DNA of 64,000 nt from Myxococcales bacterium (GCA_003598065.1 QZKR01000180.1:1-64000); one strand, 5' to 3'; counted from the stretch's first letter, positions 1 to 11,484 are shown. Translations and numbers: made by a program. Notes: generated by a model not told the origin, from the sequence alone.

Positions 1-60
1 ACCCTCTTGAGGCTCGCTTCCGAGCCCGCCAGGGCCTTCCTCGCCCGCGCCCGCCTCCAC
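1..60 (-). other. possible 5' end of a truncated minus-strand gene
   Basis: On the minus strand a GGGAGG Shine-Dalgarno-like motif (positions 71-66) lies 5 nt before a GTG at 60-58. An open Gly/Glu-rich frame runs from there off the left edge. An ATG at 62-60 in another frame is only 3 nt from the motif and would give an Arg-rich peptide. Twenty codons are too few to recognise a family, so this may be non-coding. If real it would be divergent from the kinase gene at 256. Confidence 0.2.
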
Positions 61-190
61 ATTCACCTCCCTCAACCTAAATTAGCCGGGGTTTGAGGTC
101 TGCGGCTCGTTTGCTGCGGCTGGCTGAAGCTGCAATACAAAATCCCGGCAATAATTTTTCATTGCGGCTTGGTGCGAAAAAACACCCGTC

Positions 191-219
191 TTGACAACCC
201 TTTTCCCGCTAGGTAAGGT
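191..219 (+). promoter_or_regulatory. candidate sigma-70 promoter for the PEGA kinase
   Basis: A perfect TTGACA (191-196) is followed after 17 nt by TAAGGT (214-219), a weak -10. Transcription would begin about 30 nt before the GTG start at 256, which has GGAGG 9 nt upstream. Confidence 0.4.
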
Positions 220-255
220 GCCCCAAACGGCTCGGGATGTGGGAGGCGGACAGCG

Positions 256-2541
<2,286 letters not shown>

Positions 2542-2565
2542 GCGGTCGCCGTTCGTCCTTGCTCC

Positions 2566-3363
2566 TCAACCGTACATCAGATTCGTCAGCACGAGATTGA
2601 CGAGAATCACCACCATGCCGGTGATGACCACGGCGCGGTTGGTGGCGCGGCCCACGCCTTCCGGCCCCTTCGCGGCATGAAATCCGAAATAGCAGGCGAT
2701 GATCGCGATCAGCGCGCCGAAGACCGCGCCCTTAATGAGCCCGTTCGCGATGTCGGCGAAATGAATGTAGGTGACCGTGTAATGCCAGAACGCGCCGGGA
2801 TCGAGGCCGAGCCGCCAGGTGGACAGCCCGTACGTGGCGGCGAAGGCCGTCGCCACCGAAATCAGGATCAGGCACGGCGTCATGATCAGGCTGGCCCAGA
2901 CGCGCGGCAGGACCAGAAAACGGTAGGGATCGACCGCCATCACTTCCAGGGCGTCGATCTGTTCCTTGATGCGCATCAGGCCGAGGGAGGCGGCCATGCG
3001 CGTACCCGCCTTGGCGGTGATGACGCCGGCGGCGATCGCCGGGCAAAGCTCGCGGACCTCGGTCATGCCGGCGAAGACGGAGACGAGGCTTTCGCCGCCC
3101 AACTGGCGAAAGGTGTAGTAGCCTTGGAGCGCCACGGTCAGCCCGATCGACGTCGAGACCACCATGACGATCGCCAGCGATTGAAGGCCGACCTCGACGC
3201 ACTGCTTGACGAATTCTCCCGCCGGCGGGAGGGACGTCGCCATTGTGGCGAAGGTCCGGCCGGCGAAGCGCATCAGCCGCGCCGCTTCGGCTGACAGATT
3301 CGCGAAACCGATCCAGAGGCGCGAGGAAAAAGTGACGGGGTGAGCGACAGGCGCGGCGGCCAT
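2566..3363 (-). CDS. MlaE/YrbE-type ABC transporter permease
   Basis: About 265 residues of the MlaE family, the inner-membrane permease of Mla/Mce-type lipid transport between outer and inner membrane. Visible are the N-terminal amphipathic stretch, a first membrane segment (LAIVMVVSTSIGLTVALQGY), the family signature region EVRELCPAIAAGVITAKAGT with MRIKEQIDALEVM after it, and four more hydrophobic segments. The ATG at 3363 was chosen because AGGTGA lies 8 nt upstream. A GTG at 3375 would instead overlap the stop of the upstream lipoprotein gene by GTGA. The frame stays open far upstream, but that part has no membrane-protein character. No MlaF ATPase or MlaD gene is nearby, so partners must be elsewhere. 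The upstream lipoprotein is probably co-transcribed. Confidence 0.9.
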   Translation of the reverse strand: MAAAPVAHPVTFSSRLWIGFANLSAEAARLMRFAGRTFATMATSLPPAGEFVKQCVEVGLQSLAIVMVVSTSIGLTVALQGYYTFRQLGGESLVSVFAGMTEVRELCPAIAAGVITAKAGTRMAASLGLMRIKEQIDALEVMAVDPYRFLVLPRVWASLIMTPCLILISVATAFAATYGLSTWRLGLDPGAFWHYTVTYIHFADIANGLIKGAVFGALIAIIACYFGFHAAKGPEGVGRATNRAVVITGMVVILVNLVLTNLMYG

Positions 3364-3371
3364 GGCCTCGT

Positions 3372-3926
3372 TCACCTGTCGATGGTGGTATGCAGGATCA
3401 GTTCCCGCTCGGGATCCCACAGTTCCAAATCGTAAGCGCCGTCTTCCAGGTCGGCGATCGCCCCCTCGATGCGGTAATAGCACATGGAGTCGGTTTGGAG
3501 TTTGGAATCGGCCAGGATCTCGATGAGATGGATGCGGTTGTTGATCACGTCGTTCGCCAGTTCCAGCGACACGGCTTCGTACCGCCCGTTGCGAAACCAT
3601 TTCGAATCCGGATCGGAGTAGCGGGCGTACATCCAGTCGGGGTAGCAGGGGTATCTGACGTTGATGTGCGTTACGTGCGGCCGGCCGCGCTGCGTTCGGA
3701 AGTAGATGTGTTCGACGCAGGTCGGTTCGTTCTTGGCGCAAAACGGCGATACTTCGCCCTCGACGACGCCGATGCAGCGCCCCTCCTCGGCGGAGAAATC
3801 CTGCACGCAGCCGGACTGCATCTCATAATTCTGGTCAACCATGTAGGGAATGGGCGCATCTCCCCCGCCGCAAGCCGCTGTTAGAATCGCTGCGGCGATC
3901 AGACCGCCCCACCAGGCCAGTTTCAT
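3372..3926 (-). CDS. predicted lipoprotein of unknown function, upstream of mlaE
   Basis: A 184-residue protein with an N-terminal signal ending in the lipobox-like AAILTAAC (Cys19), followed by three glycines, so it is probably a lipoprotein. The mature part has several cysteines (QSGCVQDF, GRCIGVV, PFCAKNEPTCVEH, YPCYPDW, DSMCYY), suggesting disulfides and an extracytoplasmic location. GGAG lies 5 nt before the ATG. It reads into the mlaE gene and may supply an accessory or periplasmic part of that transporter; this is inferred from position only. I recognise no domain. Confidence 0.82.
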   Translation of the reverse strand: MKLAWWGGLIAAAILTAACGGGDAPIPYMVDQNYEMQSGCVQDFSAEEGRCIGVVEGEVSPFCAKNEPTCVEHIYFRTQRGRPHVTHINVRYPCYPDWMYARYSDPDSKWFRNGRYEAVSLELANDVINNRIHLIEILADSKLQTDSMCYYRIEGAIADLEDGAYDLELWDPERELILHTTIDR

Positions 3927-4007
3927 GCGCGCTCCTTCACCTTACGTATCAACGGGGCGCTATGCTACCCCGCCTGCGCCGATCCGGCAAGCGATTTGAG
4001 GATACGC

Positions 4008-4400
4008 CTACGGCCTTTCGTTCGTGATCTCGCGCTGGAACCGCAGCTGGAACTCGATGTCGGTGAGCGGAACGGTTACGGTTGTCTGGTAATCGGCGGA
4101 AATCCTCACTGCCCGGCCGTCTTTGACGACCGTGATCTCTTCGGGCTTGAAGGAATAGTCCCGCTTTGACAATTCCGCAAGGGCGAAGAGCTTGATTTGC
4201 TCCGCCGATTCTTTGCCGGCCGCTTTTGTGGCGATGGAGCGAAGCATGTTGCCAAGCTTCCAGTTGTTGAAATACGGCGGCACGAACAGGTAGGCGGCAA
4301 GGACGATCGCGCCGACGAGAATGATGAGGAACAGATTGGTCAGCGAACTGGCCCCCCGGCGGGAGGATCGAACGCGCAAGCGATGGTTGAAGGTCCGCAT
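4008..4400 (-). CDS. small single-pass membrane protein, DUF4845-like
   Basis: 130 residues. A basic, Arg-rich N-terminus precedes one transmembrane helix (about 23-42), then a PPYFNNWKLGNML segment and a soluble tail of about 85 residues rich in beta-prone sequence, ending FQLRFQREITNERP. This layout matches the DUF4845 type of small membrane protein (a hydrophobic segment followed by P-Y and a short soluble domain). Assignment is by appearance only. A GGGAGG motif 9 nt before the ATG supports the start. The gene is separate from its neighbours, about 170 nt after the anti-sigma gene. Confidence 0.75.
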   Translation of the reverse strand: MRTFNHRLRVRSSRRGASSLTNLFLIILVGAIVLAAYLFVPPYFNNWKLGNMLRSIATKAAGKESAEQIKLFALAELSKRDYSFKPEEITVVKDGRAVRISADYQTTVTVPLTDIEFQLRFQREITNERP

Positions 4401-4571
4401 TCTGGTCGTCCTCCCGCAGATGTTTTGAGATGTACGGCTTTCCCTTAGAAGTCATTATACACGAAGCAGACCGCGGGCGGTAGGGCGAAAACGACGTTTC
4501 GCAACCGGCCGATTCTTCAAGCGGGCTTTGAATTTTCCCCGGTTCTCCGGCGGGGGAGCCGCGCGGCGGTC

Positions 4572-5330
4572 TTAATCGAATTCGGCGTCGGCGACGAGGT
4601 CAACGACTTCGCTCTCGTCGTCGTTGGAGGTGATGCTGTAGACCATGTCGCCGGCGCGCCAGAGAACGACGAGAAAACCGTTGTGGCGGGTGATGACCAC
4701 GTCGCGATTGTTGACGCGCATCCGCACCGATTCGGGGATCACGGGCAACCGGTCCAGGCCCGGCGCGGCGATGATGGAGTAACGACGGCCGTTGCCCTGG
4801 TAGGCGACATAGGCCACGGGCGCATCGCGCAGTGTGGCGACCCGGCCGCCGAGCAGTTCGAGGTTGGTGTGGCGGAATTGCGGCAGGCGCACGGCGTATT
4901 TGATGCGGGTGGTGAAATAGTCCGCCACCTGCTTGGGATCGGGGGACTGCACGTCGAACGGCGTATTGTCCGTGTGCCGGTCCACCGAGGCCTCGACGAT
5001 GGGCATGGAGATGTCGATCGACGGCTGGAAAAAGATCCACGCAAAAACCAGGACGACCGCCGCCGCCGGGGCGAGTTTGAGCGCCCAGGGGATACGGCGC
5101 ACCTGCTCCTCGCGATAGGTCCGATGCACGGCGGCCCGCAGGCTGGCGGGCGCCCTCACTTCCGGTGGATTCGCCGTCTTCACGCCCCGCTTGAACCAGA
5201 GTTCGAACTCCACTTTGCGTCGGCAGGCCGGGCAGAATTTGAAATGCTGCTCGATCTCCGAACTCTCCGCCCCGTCGAATTCTCCATCGATGTAGGCCAG
5301 TAAATATTTGTCCGCGTCCCGGCAGTTCAT
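4572..5330 (-). CDS. zinc-finger anti-sigma factor
   Basis: 252 residues. The N-terminus has the zf-HC2 / anti-sigma ZAS pattern: Cys3 and then His29-x3-Cys33-x2-Cys36. A transmembrane helix follows at about 86-101 ([15 protein letters not shown]), then a periplasmic domain of about 150 residues with strands such as [18 protein letters not shown]. The start codon overlaps the stop of the upstream ECF sigma gene (ATGA), the usual pairing for translational coupling. The protein should hold that sigma factor at the membrane until an envelope signal arrives. The periplasmic part is not a recognisable ligand-binding family. Confidence 0.9.
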   Translation of the reverse strand: MNCRDADKYLLAYIDGEFDGAESSEIEQHFKFCPACRRKVEFELWFKRGVKTANPPEVRAPASLRAAVHRTYREEQVRRIPWALKLAPAAAVVLVFAWIFFQPSIDISMPIVEASVDRHTDNTPFDVQSPDPKQVADYFTTRIKYAVRLPQFRHTNLELLGGRVATLRDAPVAYVAYQGNGRRYSIIAAPGLDRLPVIPESVRMRVNNRDVVITRHNGFLVVLWRAGDMVYSITSNDDESEVVDLVADAEFD

Positions 5331-5980
5331 GGCTCGGCGACCTTCCGTTTCCGTCTATCCTCGATGCGAGTGACCTCCCCGTCAGCGGAGTCTTGTTTGG
5401 ACTTCGAGGGTCTGAGGATGCCCTCGCGAACCGCATAATCGTAAAGCGCCCGCTGCAGGAGCTTGCGTCCCCGGTGCAGGCGCGACATGACGGTGCCGAT
5501 CGGGCAGCCGATGATCTGGGCCACCTCGGAGTAAGAAAACTCCTGCAAGTCGATGAGATCGACGACGAGTTTGAAATCCGCCGGCAGGGCGTCGAAAGCC
5601 TGCCGGACCTCGTCGGACATGTCGCCGGAGAACGGCCCGTTCGGCAGCGTGGCTGCGGGATCGGCCCAGGTCTCGACGAAATGCTCCTCGATGTCGGAGA
5701 AATCGAAACTATCGTCAAGAAAAGCCGCTTCGCGGCGTTTGCGGTGGTAGTTATTGATGAAGGTGTTGGTGAGGATTTTGAACAACCAGGCTTTGCGATC
5801 GGTGCCGGAAATAAACTGTTCGCGGGCGCGGAACGCCTTGGTCAGCGCTTCCTGAACCAGATCCTCGGCATCGGCGGGATTGCGCGTCAGGCGCAGGGCC
5901 GTTCCGTAAAGGGAGTCAAGATACGTGTTGACATCCTTCAGGAACGGGTCTTGGGATTTTCCGAACAGAAATCCGAGCAT
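5327..5980 (-). CDS. ECF-type RNA polymerase sigma factor
   Basis: 217 residues from the ATG at 5980, chosen because GAGG lies 7 nt upstream. An earlier in-frame ATG at 6019 has a poorer site. Region 2 is seen as [17 protein letters not shown] with [22 protein letters not shown]; region 4 as [24 protein letters not shown] and [20 protein letters not shown], the typical helix-turn-helix of ECF sigma-70 factors. A Lys-rich tail follows. It is translationally coupled to the zinc-finger anti-sigma factor gene and probably directs an envelope-stress regulon. Confidence 0.92.
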   Translation of the reverse strand: MLGFLFGKSQDPFLKDVNTYLDSLYGTALRLTRNPADAEDLVQEALTKAFRAREQFISGTDRKAWLFKILTNTFINNYHRKRREAAFLDDSFDFSDIEEHFVETWADPAATLPNGPFSGDMSDEVRQAFDALPADFKLVVDLIDLQEFSYSEVAQIIGCPIGTVMSRLHRGRKLLQRALYDYAVREGILRPSKSKQDSADGEVTRIEDRRKRKVAEP

Positions 5981-6121
5981 CTGCGAACCTCTATGCCGTG
6001 GTTCACCAGCATACAACAATCAATCCTAGCTCATTATTCCCGGCGGGCAAGAATTTTCCCTCGATCGAAAGAAAAGGGTCTTATCTGCAATTTTCCAGAA
6101 AAATTAAACAGTTTTGGTCCG

Positions 6122-6151
6122 TTTGGAAACCGGCGCTCGGCATGGTATGAT
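6122..6151 (+). promoter_or_regulatory. candidate promoter for the GAF/HD-GYP gene
   Basis: TTGGAA (6122-6127), an 18-nt spacer, then TATGAT (6146-6151) with a TGG just before it (extended -10). It lies about 47 nt upstream of the ATG at 6198 and overlaps the upstream in-frame start candidates, which is why the later start was chosen. Confidence 0.5.
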
Positions 6152-6197
6152 AACAAAACCGGCGGTTTCGGGATTTGCCGGGGGACATGGAACAAGG

Positions 6198-8111
6198 ATG
6201 CGCATCGACATCTTCGTCTCCGACTCCATCAAGCTGACCGGGCGCAAACTGGCCCGACCGGTGGAAGTTCGCCCGCTCGCCGAGTTGCAGAGTCAGCAGG
6301 GTCAGCCCAAGCCGGCCGTGATCGTCGGCACGGCCCGCGAACTGTCGGCCATCCATCCGAAATACGTCGAGGAATTGCGCGAAGAGGGGGTGCGGGTAAT
6401 CGTCACCGAGGCGGTGCCCGGCACGCCGATGCCGCGCTTCAAAAAGGATCTGATCCACGCCAGCCTGCCCAGCCTCGACAAACGCGACGAATGGCGCATT
6501 CTCCAGGCGCTTCTGAACAACGCCATCGAACTCCTGATCCTTCAGAACAAGGAACGCCGAACGCAGAAGTACCTGGAAGAACTGACGCATATCGGCGTGC
6601 TCTTGTCCTCGGAGAAGGACACCAACAAGCTGTTGAAGCTGATCCTCACCAAGAGCCGCGAAATCACGCATTGCGACGCGGGCTCGCTGTACATGGTGGA
6701 CGATGTCAACGGCGAGAAACGCCTGCTTTTCAAAATGGCGCAGAACGATTCGGTGCCGCTGGACCTCAAAGAATTTCCGATGCCGCTCAACGACCGCTCC
6801 CTGGCGGGTTACGTCGTGCTCAGCGGCCAGCCGCTGCTGATCGACAACGCCTACGAGATCGACTTGTCGAAGCCGTACAGCCACGCGCGGTGGGTCGATA
6901 AGAAGAACAATTATCGGACCATCACCATTCTTACCGTGCCGCTGAAAAACCTCAAAGGCGAGGTTCTCGGCGGACTGCAGCTCATCAACCGCAAGCGAGA
7001 TCCCCGTGTGCGGCTGATCGATCCGCTGACGGCGATGGTGGTCGTCCAGCCGTTCGACGACCATGCCATCGATCTGGTGACGAGCCTGGCCTCGCTGGCC
7101 GCCGTGACCCTCGAAAAGAACATGCTCTACGAGGAAATCCAGAGTCTGTTCGAGGGCTTCGTCAAGGCCTCGGTAAAGGCGATCGAATCTCGCGATCCTA
7201 CGACCTCCGGCCATTCGGAGCGCGTGGCCAAGCTGACGGTGGGGCTGGCGGAGAAAGTCGATGGCATCGCGACCGGGCCGTTGTCGGGGGTGCGTTTCGC
7301 CCCCGAGGAACTTCGCGAGTTGCGTTACGCCTCGCTCTTGCACGACTTCGGCAAGGTCGGCGTGCGCGAACACGTCCTGGTGAAGGCGAAAAAGTTTTAC
7401 CCGCGCGAGGAAGACGTCTTGCGCATCCGGGCGGCCTTCATTCGCGCGGCGATGACGTCGGACAGCTGGCGGAAGCGGCTGGACCGCATTCTGGAAAAAG
7501 GCGTCGAGGCCTTCCGCCGCGAGGAACCGCAGTTCGACGCGGAATTGATGAAGATGCTTGGAGAACTCGACGCCGACCTGAAATTGATATGGGAGGCCAA
7601 CGAGCCGCGCGTCCTCCCGGAAGGCAGCTACGACCGGCTGGTCGGCATCTCCGAACGGGTTTATTCGAGTTTCGACCAGCAGCCCTTGCATCTGCTTTCT
7701 AAGGAGGAAGTGGGCGTTCTCTCCATTCCGCGCGGCAGCCTGACGGAGGAGGAACGTCTGGAGATCGAGTCGCACGTCACGCACACCTATCACTTTCTTC
7801 GCGAAATCCCCTGGACCAAAGAACTCAAGCGCGTGCCGGAGGTTGCCTACAAGCACCATGAAAAACTCAACCAGGTGGGATACCCGCGCAGACTCAGCGC
7901 TTCCGACATCCCGCTCCAGTCGCGGATGATGACCATCTGCGACATCTTCGACGCCTTGACCGCTTCCGATCGGCCTTACAAAAAAGCCGTGCCCGTCGAT
8001 AAGGCGCTGGACATCCTCCACCAGGAGATGAAGGCCGGCCAGCTTGATCCGCTGCTTTTGCAGGTGTTCATCGAGGCGAAGCTCTTCGGCCTGACGACAG
8101 AGGGGCGATGA
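6198..8111 (+). CDS. GAF-HD-GYP domain protein with an insertion in the HD-GYP domain
   Basis: 637 residues from the ATG at 6198. An N-terminal region of about 115 residues of unknown fold (possibly a degenerate receiver) leads to a GAF domain at about 125-320 (THIGVLLSSEKDTNKLL, GLQLINRKRD). The HD-GYP phosphodiesterase domain starts near 335 with SRDPTTSGHSERVAKL, the metal-binding LLHDFGKVG near 378, a later SHVTHTYHFL (about 525) and the signature HHEKLNQVGYP near 551. It also has a DIFDALTASDRPYK motif. Such enzymes hydrolyse cyclic di-GMP or related dinucleotides. About 120 residues are inserted between the HD motif and the third metal-binding segment, where canonical domains have 20-30. 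The stop overlaps the next gene (ATGA). Confidence 0.9.
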   Translation: MRIDIFVSDSIKLTGRKLARPVEVRPLAELQSQQGQPKPAVIVGTARELSAIHPKYVEELREEGVRVIVTEAVPGTPMPRFKKDLIHASLPSLDKRDEWRILQALLNNAIELLILQNKERRTQKYLEELTHIGVLLSSEKDTNKLLKLILTKSREITHCDAGSLYMVDDVNGEKRLLFKMAQNDSVPLDLKEFPMPLNDRSLAGYVVLSGQPLLIDNAYEIDLSKPYSHARWVDKKNNYRTITILTVPLKNLKGEVLGGLQLINRKRDPRVRLIDPLTAMVVVQPFDDHAIDLVTSLASLAAVTLEKNMLYEEIQSLFEGFVKASVKAIESRDPTTSGHSERVAKLTVGLAEKVDGIATGPLSGVRFAPEELRELRYASLLHDFGKVGVREHVLVKAKKFYPREEDVLRIRAAFIRAAMTSDSWRKRLDRILEKGVEAFRREEPQFDAELMKMLGELDADLKLIWEANEPRVLPEGSYDRLVGISERVYSSFDQQPLHLLSKEEVGVLSIPRGSLTEEERLEIESHVTHTYHFLREIPWTKELKRVPEVAYKHHEKLNQVGYPRRLSASDIPLQSRMMTICDIFDALTASDRPYKKAVPVDKALDILHQEMKAGQLDPLLLQVFIEAKLFGLTTEGR

Positions 8112-8491
8112 GGCGGGCTCTTCGCTCGGCGGCGGCGGCCGCGGCGGCGGCATTGCTGCTTGTCGCTTGCGCCAGCGGACCGAGCGCCGAGGATTTGCAG
8201 TCTCTTGTGGAGGAACGGCTGGAGAGGCACGCCCAAAACGCTTTGACCCTTCGCGCTTTCGACATGACGGCGCAGCGCAAGGTGGGCGATGCCTATTGGT
8301 CGGCGGTGAAAGGGTCGTTCACGTCATCCCTGACGGATTATTACAATCTTCCGGCGGAAGCCGTGGTCCCGCCGGGCGCTTACCGCATCGCCCACGTCTA
8401 CGATTTCGCCGTTTACGTAAAGACGGTCAAAACGGACGGCGATTGGACGATAGCCGCCTCGCAGAGCGGCAGGCCGCAAGAATGGGAATAG
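8108..8491 (+). CDS. small predicted lipoprotein
   Basis: 127 residues with an Ala-rich signal ending LLLVACASG (lipobox Cys at about residue 21). The start overlaps the stop of the HD-GYP gene by ATGA, so the two are coupled. The mature part (about 105 residues) contains AFDMTAQRKVGDAYWSAVKG and HVYDFAVYVKTVKTDGDWT, with no family I recognise. It may be an envelope protein controlled by or reporting to the HD-GYP protein; that is inference from the overlap alone. Confidence 0.82.
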   Translation: MRRALRSAAAAAAAALLLVACASGPSAEDLQSLVEERLERHAQNALTLRAFDMTAQRKVGDAYWSAVKGSFTSSLTDYYNLPAEAVVPPGAYRIAHVYDFAVYVKTVKTDGDWTIAASQSGRPQEWE

Positions 8492-8495
8492 AAAG

Positions 8496-9071
8496 CTACT
8501 GCACCATGCCGTAGCGCTTGTTCAGGCGCGTCATCTTCAAAAAATAGGCGAGCCGTTTTTGGAAAAACTCCTGGCGCGACCGGGCGCCCTCGATCCAGCC
8601 GATGCGGATGCGCTTGTAGGAAGCGGGGAACTTCTGGAAGTTTTTCCAAGTCAGAGGATCTTCTTTGAGCGCGGCGAGGATGTCGGGGGCGATGACCAGC
8701 CGAGTCGTCCCGCCGCTTTTTGAGCCTTTGGGCGACATCCGGTGCTTGATGGCCTCCAAACCCGCCGCTGTCATTTTTCCTTCCGCCATGAGCCGGCGAA
8801 CCCGCTCCCGATTCATTTCGGAAAGTTCGCTGTTGGGCCGCCGCGGCGAGAAACGCTGGGCGAAGCGTTCCTCGTCCATCCGTTTCACGGTGCTGTCGAT
8901 CCAGCCGAAACAAAGCGCCTCTTCGACCGCGTCGTTGTATGGGAGGCGCGGCTTGCCGGAGCGCTGCTTGTAGAAGATGAGCCAGATCTCCTTTTCCTTG
9001 TTGTAATGCCTGGCCAGCCAGGCGCGCCATTCGTCGCGATGGGCTACATAGAGCGTTTTTCCCAATTCCAT
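8496..9071 (-). CDS. YdeI/OmpD-associated family protein
   Basis: 191 residues with family landmarks: RDEWRAWLARHYNKEKEIWL, the LPYNDAVEEALCFGWIDSTV motif, the RFSPRRPNSELSEMNRERV segment, and a C-terminal DILAALKEDPLTWKNFQKFP helix with the WIEGARSRQEFFQKRL end. Members are small cytosolic proteins related to YdeI, linked in some species to peptide resistance or bacteriocin protection; the biochemical role is unsettled. Length is normal for the family. It converges with the lipoprotein gene at 8491. No strong ribosome site is visible. Confidence 0.9.
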   Translation of the reverse strand: MELGKTLYVAHRDEWRAWLARHYNKEKEIWLIFYKQRSGKPRLPYNDAVEEALCFGWIDSTVKRMDEERFAQRFSPRRPNSELSEMNRERVRRLMAEGKMTAAGLEAIKHRMSPKGSKSGGTTRLVIAPDILAALKEDPLTWKNFQKFPASYKRIRIGWIEGARSRQEFFQKRLAYFLKMTRLNKRYGMVQ

Positions 9072-9290
9072 GCCGTTTTTCTTTCGTTCGGGACGCCAGC
9101 CGGCTTCCGTATCTTATACTATCGAGCTTTTCAGTCGTTGCGCATCATAAAATTTCGTTCGTCTCCCGTCAAAGAGGACGGGGGCGTTTAGTAAGTTGCC
9201 CTTGCCACTCGGCTAACTCCGTGGTAACTATCCCCTCCGCGCGCAAAATGGGAAAGCGGCGGAAGGATTTGGCGAAAAGAGGGTAACCCC

Positions 9291-11249
9291 ATGGGTAGTC
9301 TAGCAATTTCATTGAATGAGAAGAAACTGGAACTGGAACGCGGCGTTTCGGCCCGCGAAGCGCTGGCGAAGGCGGAAGCGCTGAAAAACGACGTCGTGGC
9401 CGCCAAACTCAACGGCAAAGTCGTCGATCTCGGATTCCCCCTTAGCGAGTCGGGAACGCTGGAACCCGTCGCGCTGCAATCGGAGGAGGGAATAGACGTC
9501 CTGCGCCATTCCACCGCCCACCTCATGGCCCAGGCGGTCATGCGCCTCTTCCCGAAGGCCAAGCTGGCCATCGGGCCGACGGTCGAAAACGGCTTCTATT
9601 ACGACATCGACTTCAGCGGTCAGGCGTTTTCCGCCGAGGATCTGCCGCGCATCGAAGAAGAGATGCGCAAGATCGTCAAGGAACGCCTGCCAATTCGCCG
9701 CCAGGAAGTGAGCCGCGAAGAGGCAATGGCGATCTGGAAGCCGGCGGGCGAGATTTACAAGGTGGAGCTCATCGAGGGACTCCCCGAAGGCTCGGTCATC
9801 TCGACCTACAACCAGGGCGAATTCACCGATCTCTGCCGCGGTCCGCATGCCCCGGACACCGGCTGGCTCAGAGTATTCAAGCTGATGACCGTGGCCGGCG
9901 CCTACTGGCGCGGCGACGAGAAAAACCAGATGCTCACCCGCATCTACGGCACGGCCTGGCCGACGAAGGACCAGCTTCACGATTACCTCAAGCGCCTGGA
10001 GGAGGCCGAACGCCGCGACCACCGCAAGCTCGGCAAAACGCTGGAGCTGTTCACCATCTGCGACGAAGTGGGCAAGGGCTTGCCGCTCTGGCTGCCCAAC
10101 GGCGCGGTGCTGCGCGAAGAACTGGAGAAGCTGGCCAAGGAAACGGAGTGGCGCTACGGCTACCAGCGGGTTGTGACGCCGGAGATCACCAAAGCCGGCC
10201 TCTATAAAATCTCCGGGCACCTGGAACATTACAAAGACTCGATGTTCCCGCCGATGACGCTGCCCGACGAGGATGAACAGTTCTACCTCAAGCCGATGAA
10301 CTGCCCGCACCATCACATGATCTTCCGCAGCCGGCCGCGTTCCTATCGCGAGATGCCGTTGCGGCTCGCCGAGTACGGCCGCGTCTACCGCTACGAGAAA
10401 TCGGGCGAACTGGCCGGATTGCTGCGCGTGCGCGGCATGTGCATGAACGACGCGCACCTGTACGTTCCCGAGGACAATCTGAAAGACGAGTTCAAGGCCG
10501 TCATCCAGATGCACCTGGAATACTACAACCTTCTGGGCATCGCGGATTACCAGATGCGGCTGAGCCTGCACGATCCGGCCAAGGACAAGTTCGTCGCCGA
10601 TCCCGAGCAATGGGCCAAGGCCGAGCGGGTTTGCGCCGAGGCGATGGACGAACTCGGCATCGGCTACCGCGTGGCTTACGGCGAGGCGGCTTTCTACGGT
10701 CCCAAGGTGGACGTGCAGTTCAGGAACGTCCTGGGCCGCGAGGAAACCAACGGCACCAATCAGGTGGATTTCGTCGCCGCCGAACGTTTCGGCTTGCGTT
10801 ACGTGGGCAAGGACGGGCAGCTGCACAAGCCCGTCGTCCTGCATCGCGCCCCCTTGGGCACGCACGAACGCTTCATCGCCTTCTTAATCGAGCATTTCAT
10901 CGGCGCGTTTCCGACCTGGCTCGCGCCGGTGCAGGTGGTCATCATCCCCGTCGCCCCCGAGCTTGCCGAGTATGGCCGCAAGCTGAAAGACGATCTCTAC
11001 GCGTCCTTCGTGCGCGTCGTGCTCGACGATTCGGGCGAGACGCTGAACAAGAAGATCCGCAACGCCACGACGCAGTACAAAGCCCCGAATCTGCTCATCA
11101 TCGGCGAGAAAGAGCGGACAAGCGAATCGGTGACTCTCCGCCGCTACGGGCTGAAACGGCAGGAGACGTGGCCCTACGCGCAGTTCAAGGAATGGCTCCT
11201 CGACCAGGTCAGGCGGCGCACCTTGCCCGACCGGGACATCGAGGAGTGA
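9291..11249 (+). CDS. thrS: threonyl-tRNA synthetase
   Basis: 652 residues, full length. Order: TGS-like N-terminal domain (about 3-62), the editing domain with HSTAHLMAQ (HxxxH) and CRGPHAPDTG, then the class II core with LKPMNCPHHH (zinc Cys), motif 2 around GRVYRYEKSGELAGLLRVRG followed by MNDAHLY (zinc His), motif 3 HRAPLGTHERFI with the third zinc His, and the C-terminal anticodon-binding domain. It charges tRNA-Thr with threonine and edits mischarged Ser-tRNA-Thr. Motif 2 continues MCMNDAHLY where most enzymes read FTQDDAHIF, and GREETNGTNQVDF replaces the usual WQxGTxQLDF-like segment, so this is a divergent subtype. AGAGGG lies about 7 nt before the ATG. No T-box leader is seen. No infC or rplT follows. 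Confidence 0.96.
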   Translation: MGSLAISLNEKKLELERGVSAREALAKAEALKNDVVAAKLNGKVVDLGFPLSESGTLEPVALQSEEGIDVLRHSTAHLMAQAVMRLFPKAKLAIGPTVENGFYYDIDFSGQAFSAEDLPRIEEEMRKIVKERLPIRRQEVSREEAMAIWKPAGEIYKVELIEGLPEGSVISTYNQGEFTDLCRGPHAPDTGWLRVFKLMTVAGAYWRGDEKNQMLTRIYGTAWPTKDQLHDYLKRLEEAERRDHRKLGKTLELFTICDEVGKGLPLWLPNGAVLREELEKLAKETEWRYGYQRVVTPEITKAGLYKISGHLEHYKDSMFPPMTLPDEDEQFYLKPMNCPHHHMIFRSRPRSYREMPLRLAEYGRVYRYEKSGELAGLLRVRGMCMNDAHLYVPEDNLKDEFKAVIQMHLEYYNLLGIADYQMRLSLHDPAKDKFVADPEQWAKAERVCAEAMDELGIGYRVAYGEAAFYGPKVDVQFRNVLGREETNGTNQVDFVAAERFGLRYVGKDGQLHKPVVLHRAPLGTHERFIAFLIEHFIGAFPTWLAPVQVVIIPVAPELAEYGRKLKDDLYASFVRVVLDDSGETLNKKIRNATTQYKAPNLLIIGEKERTSESVTLRRYGLKRQETWPYAQFKEWLLDQVRRRTLPDRDIEE

Positions 11250-11484
11250 GACAACGGGCCGCGCCCGGAGTTTCCGCCCACGACCGCTCGTCGTTCGCGC
11301 AGGGTGAAGCGCGCCTGATCGGCCCGGCGGACAGCCTTTCCCGGCGCTGCACGGCTCCGCCATCGTGGGTCGGATAAGTTGCCAATCTGAGATGGTCTTT
11401 TCCCCGCCTTTCGCGTATACTTACACAACGCGCACGGGTGGGGAGACCAACACCTGGCCGAAAGGCGCTCGTGTGACATAACCC

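Noticed and set aside
9072-9290. T-box leader before thrS
   Set aside because: No conserved T-box core sequence or stem I specifier structure can be traced in the 218 nt.
11376-11421. Promoter before the first ArsA-like gene
   Set aside because: TATACT at 11416-11421 is good, but no acceptable -35 lies 16-18 nt upstream.
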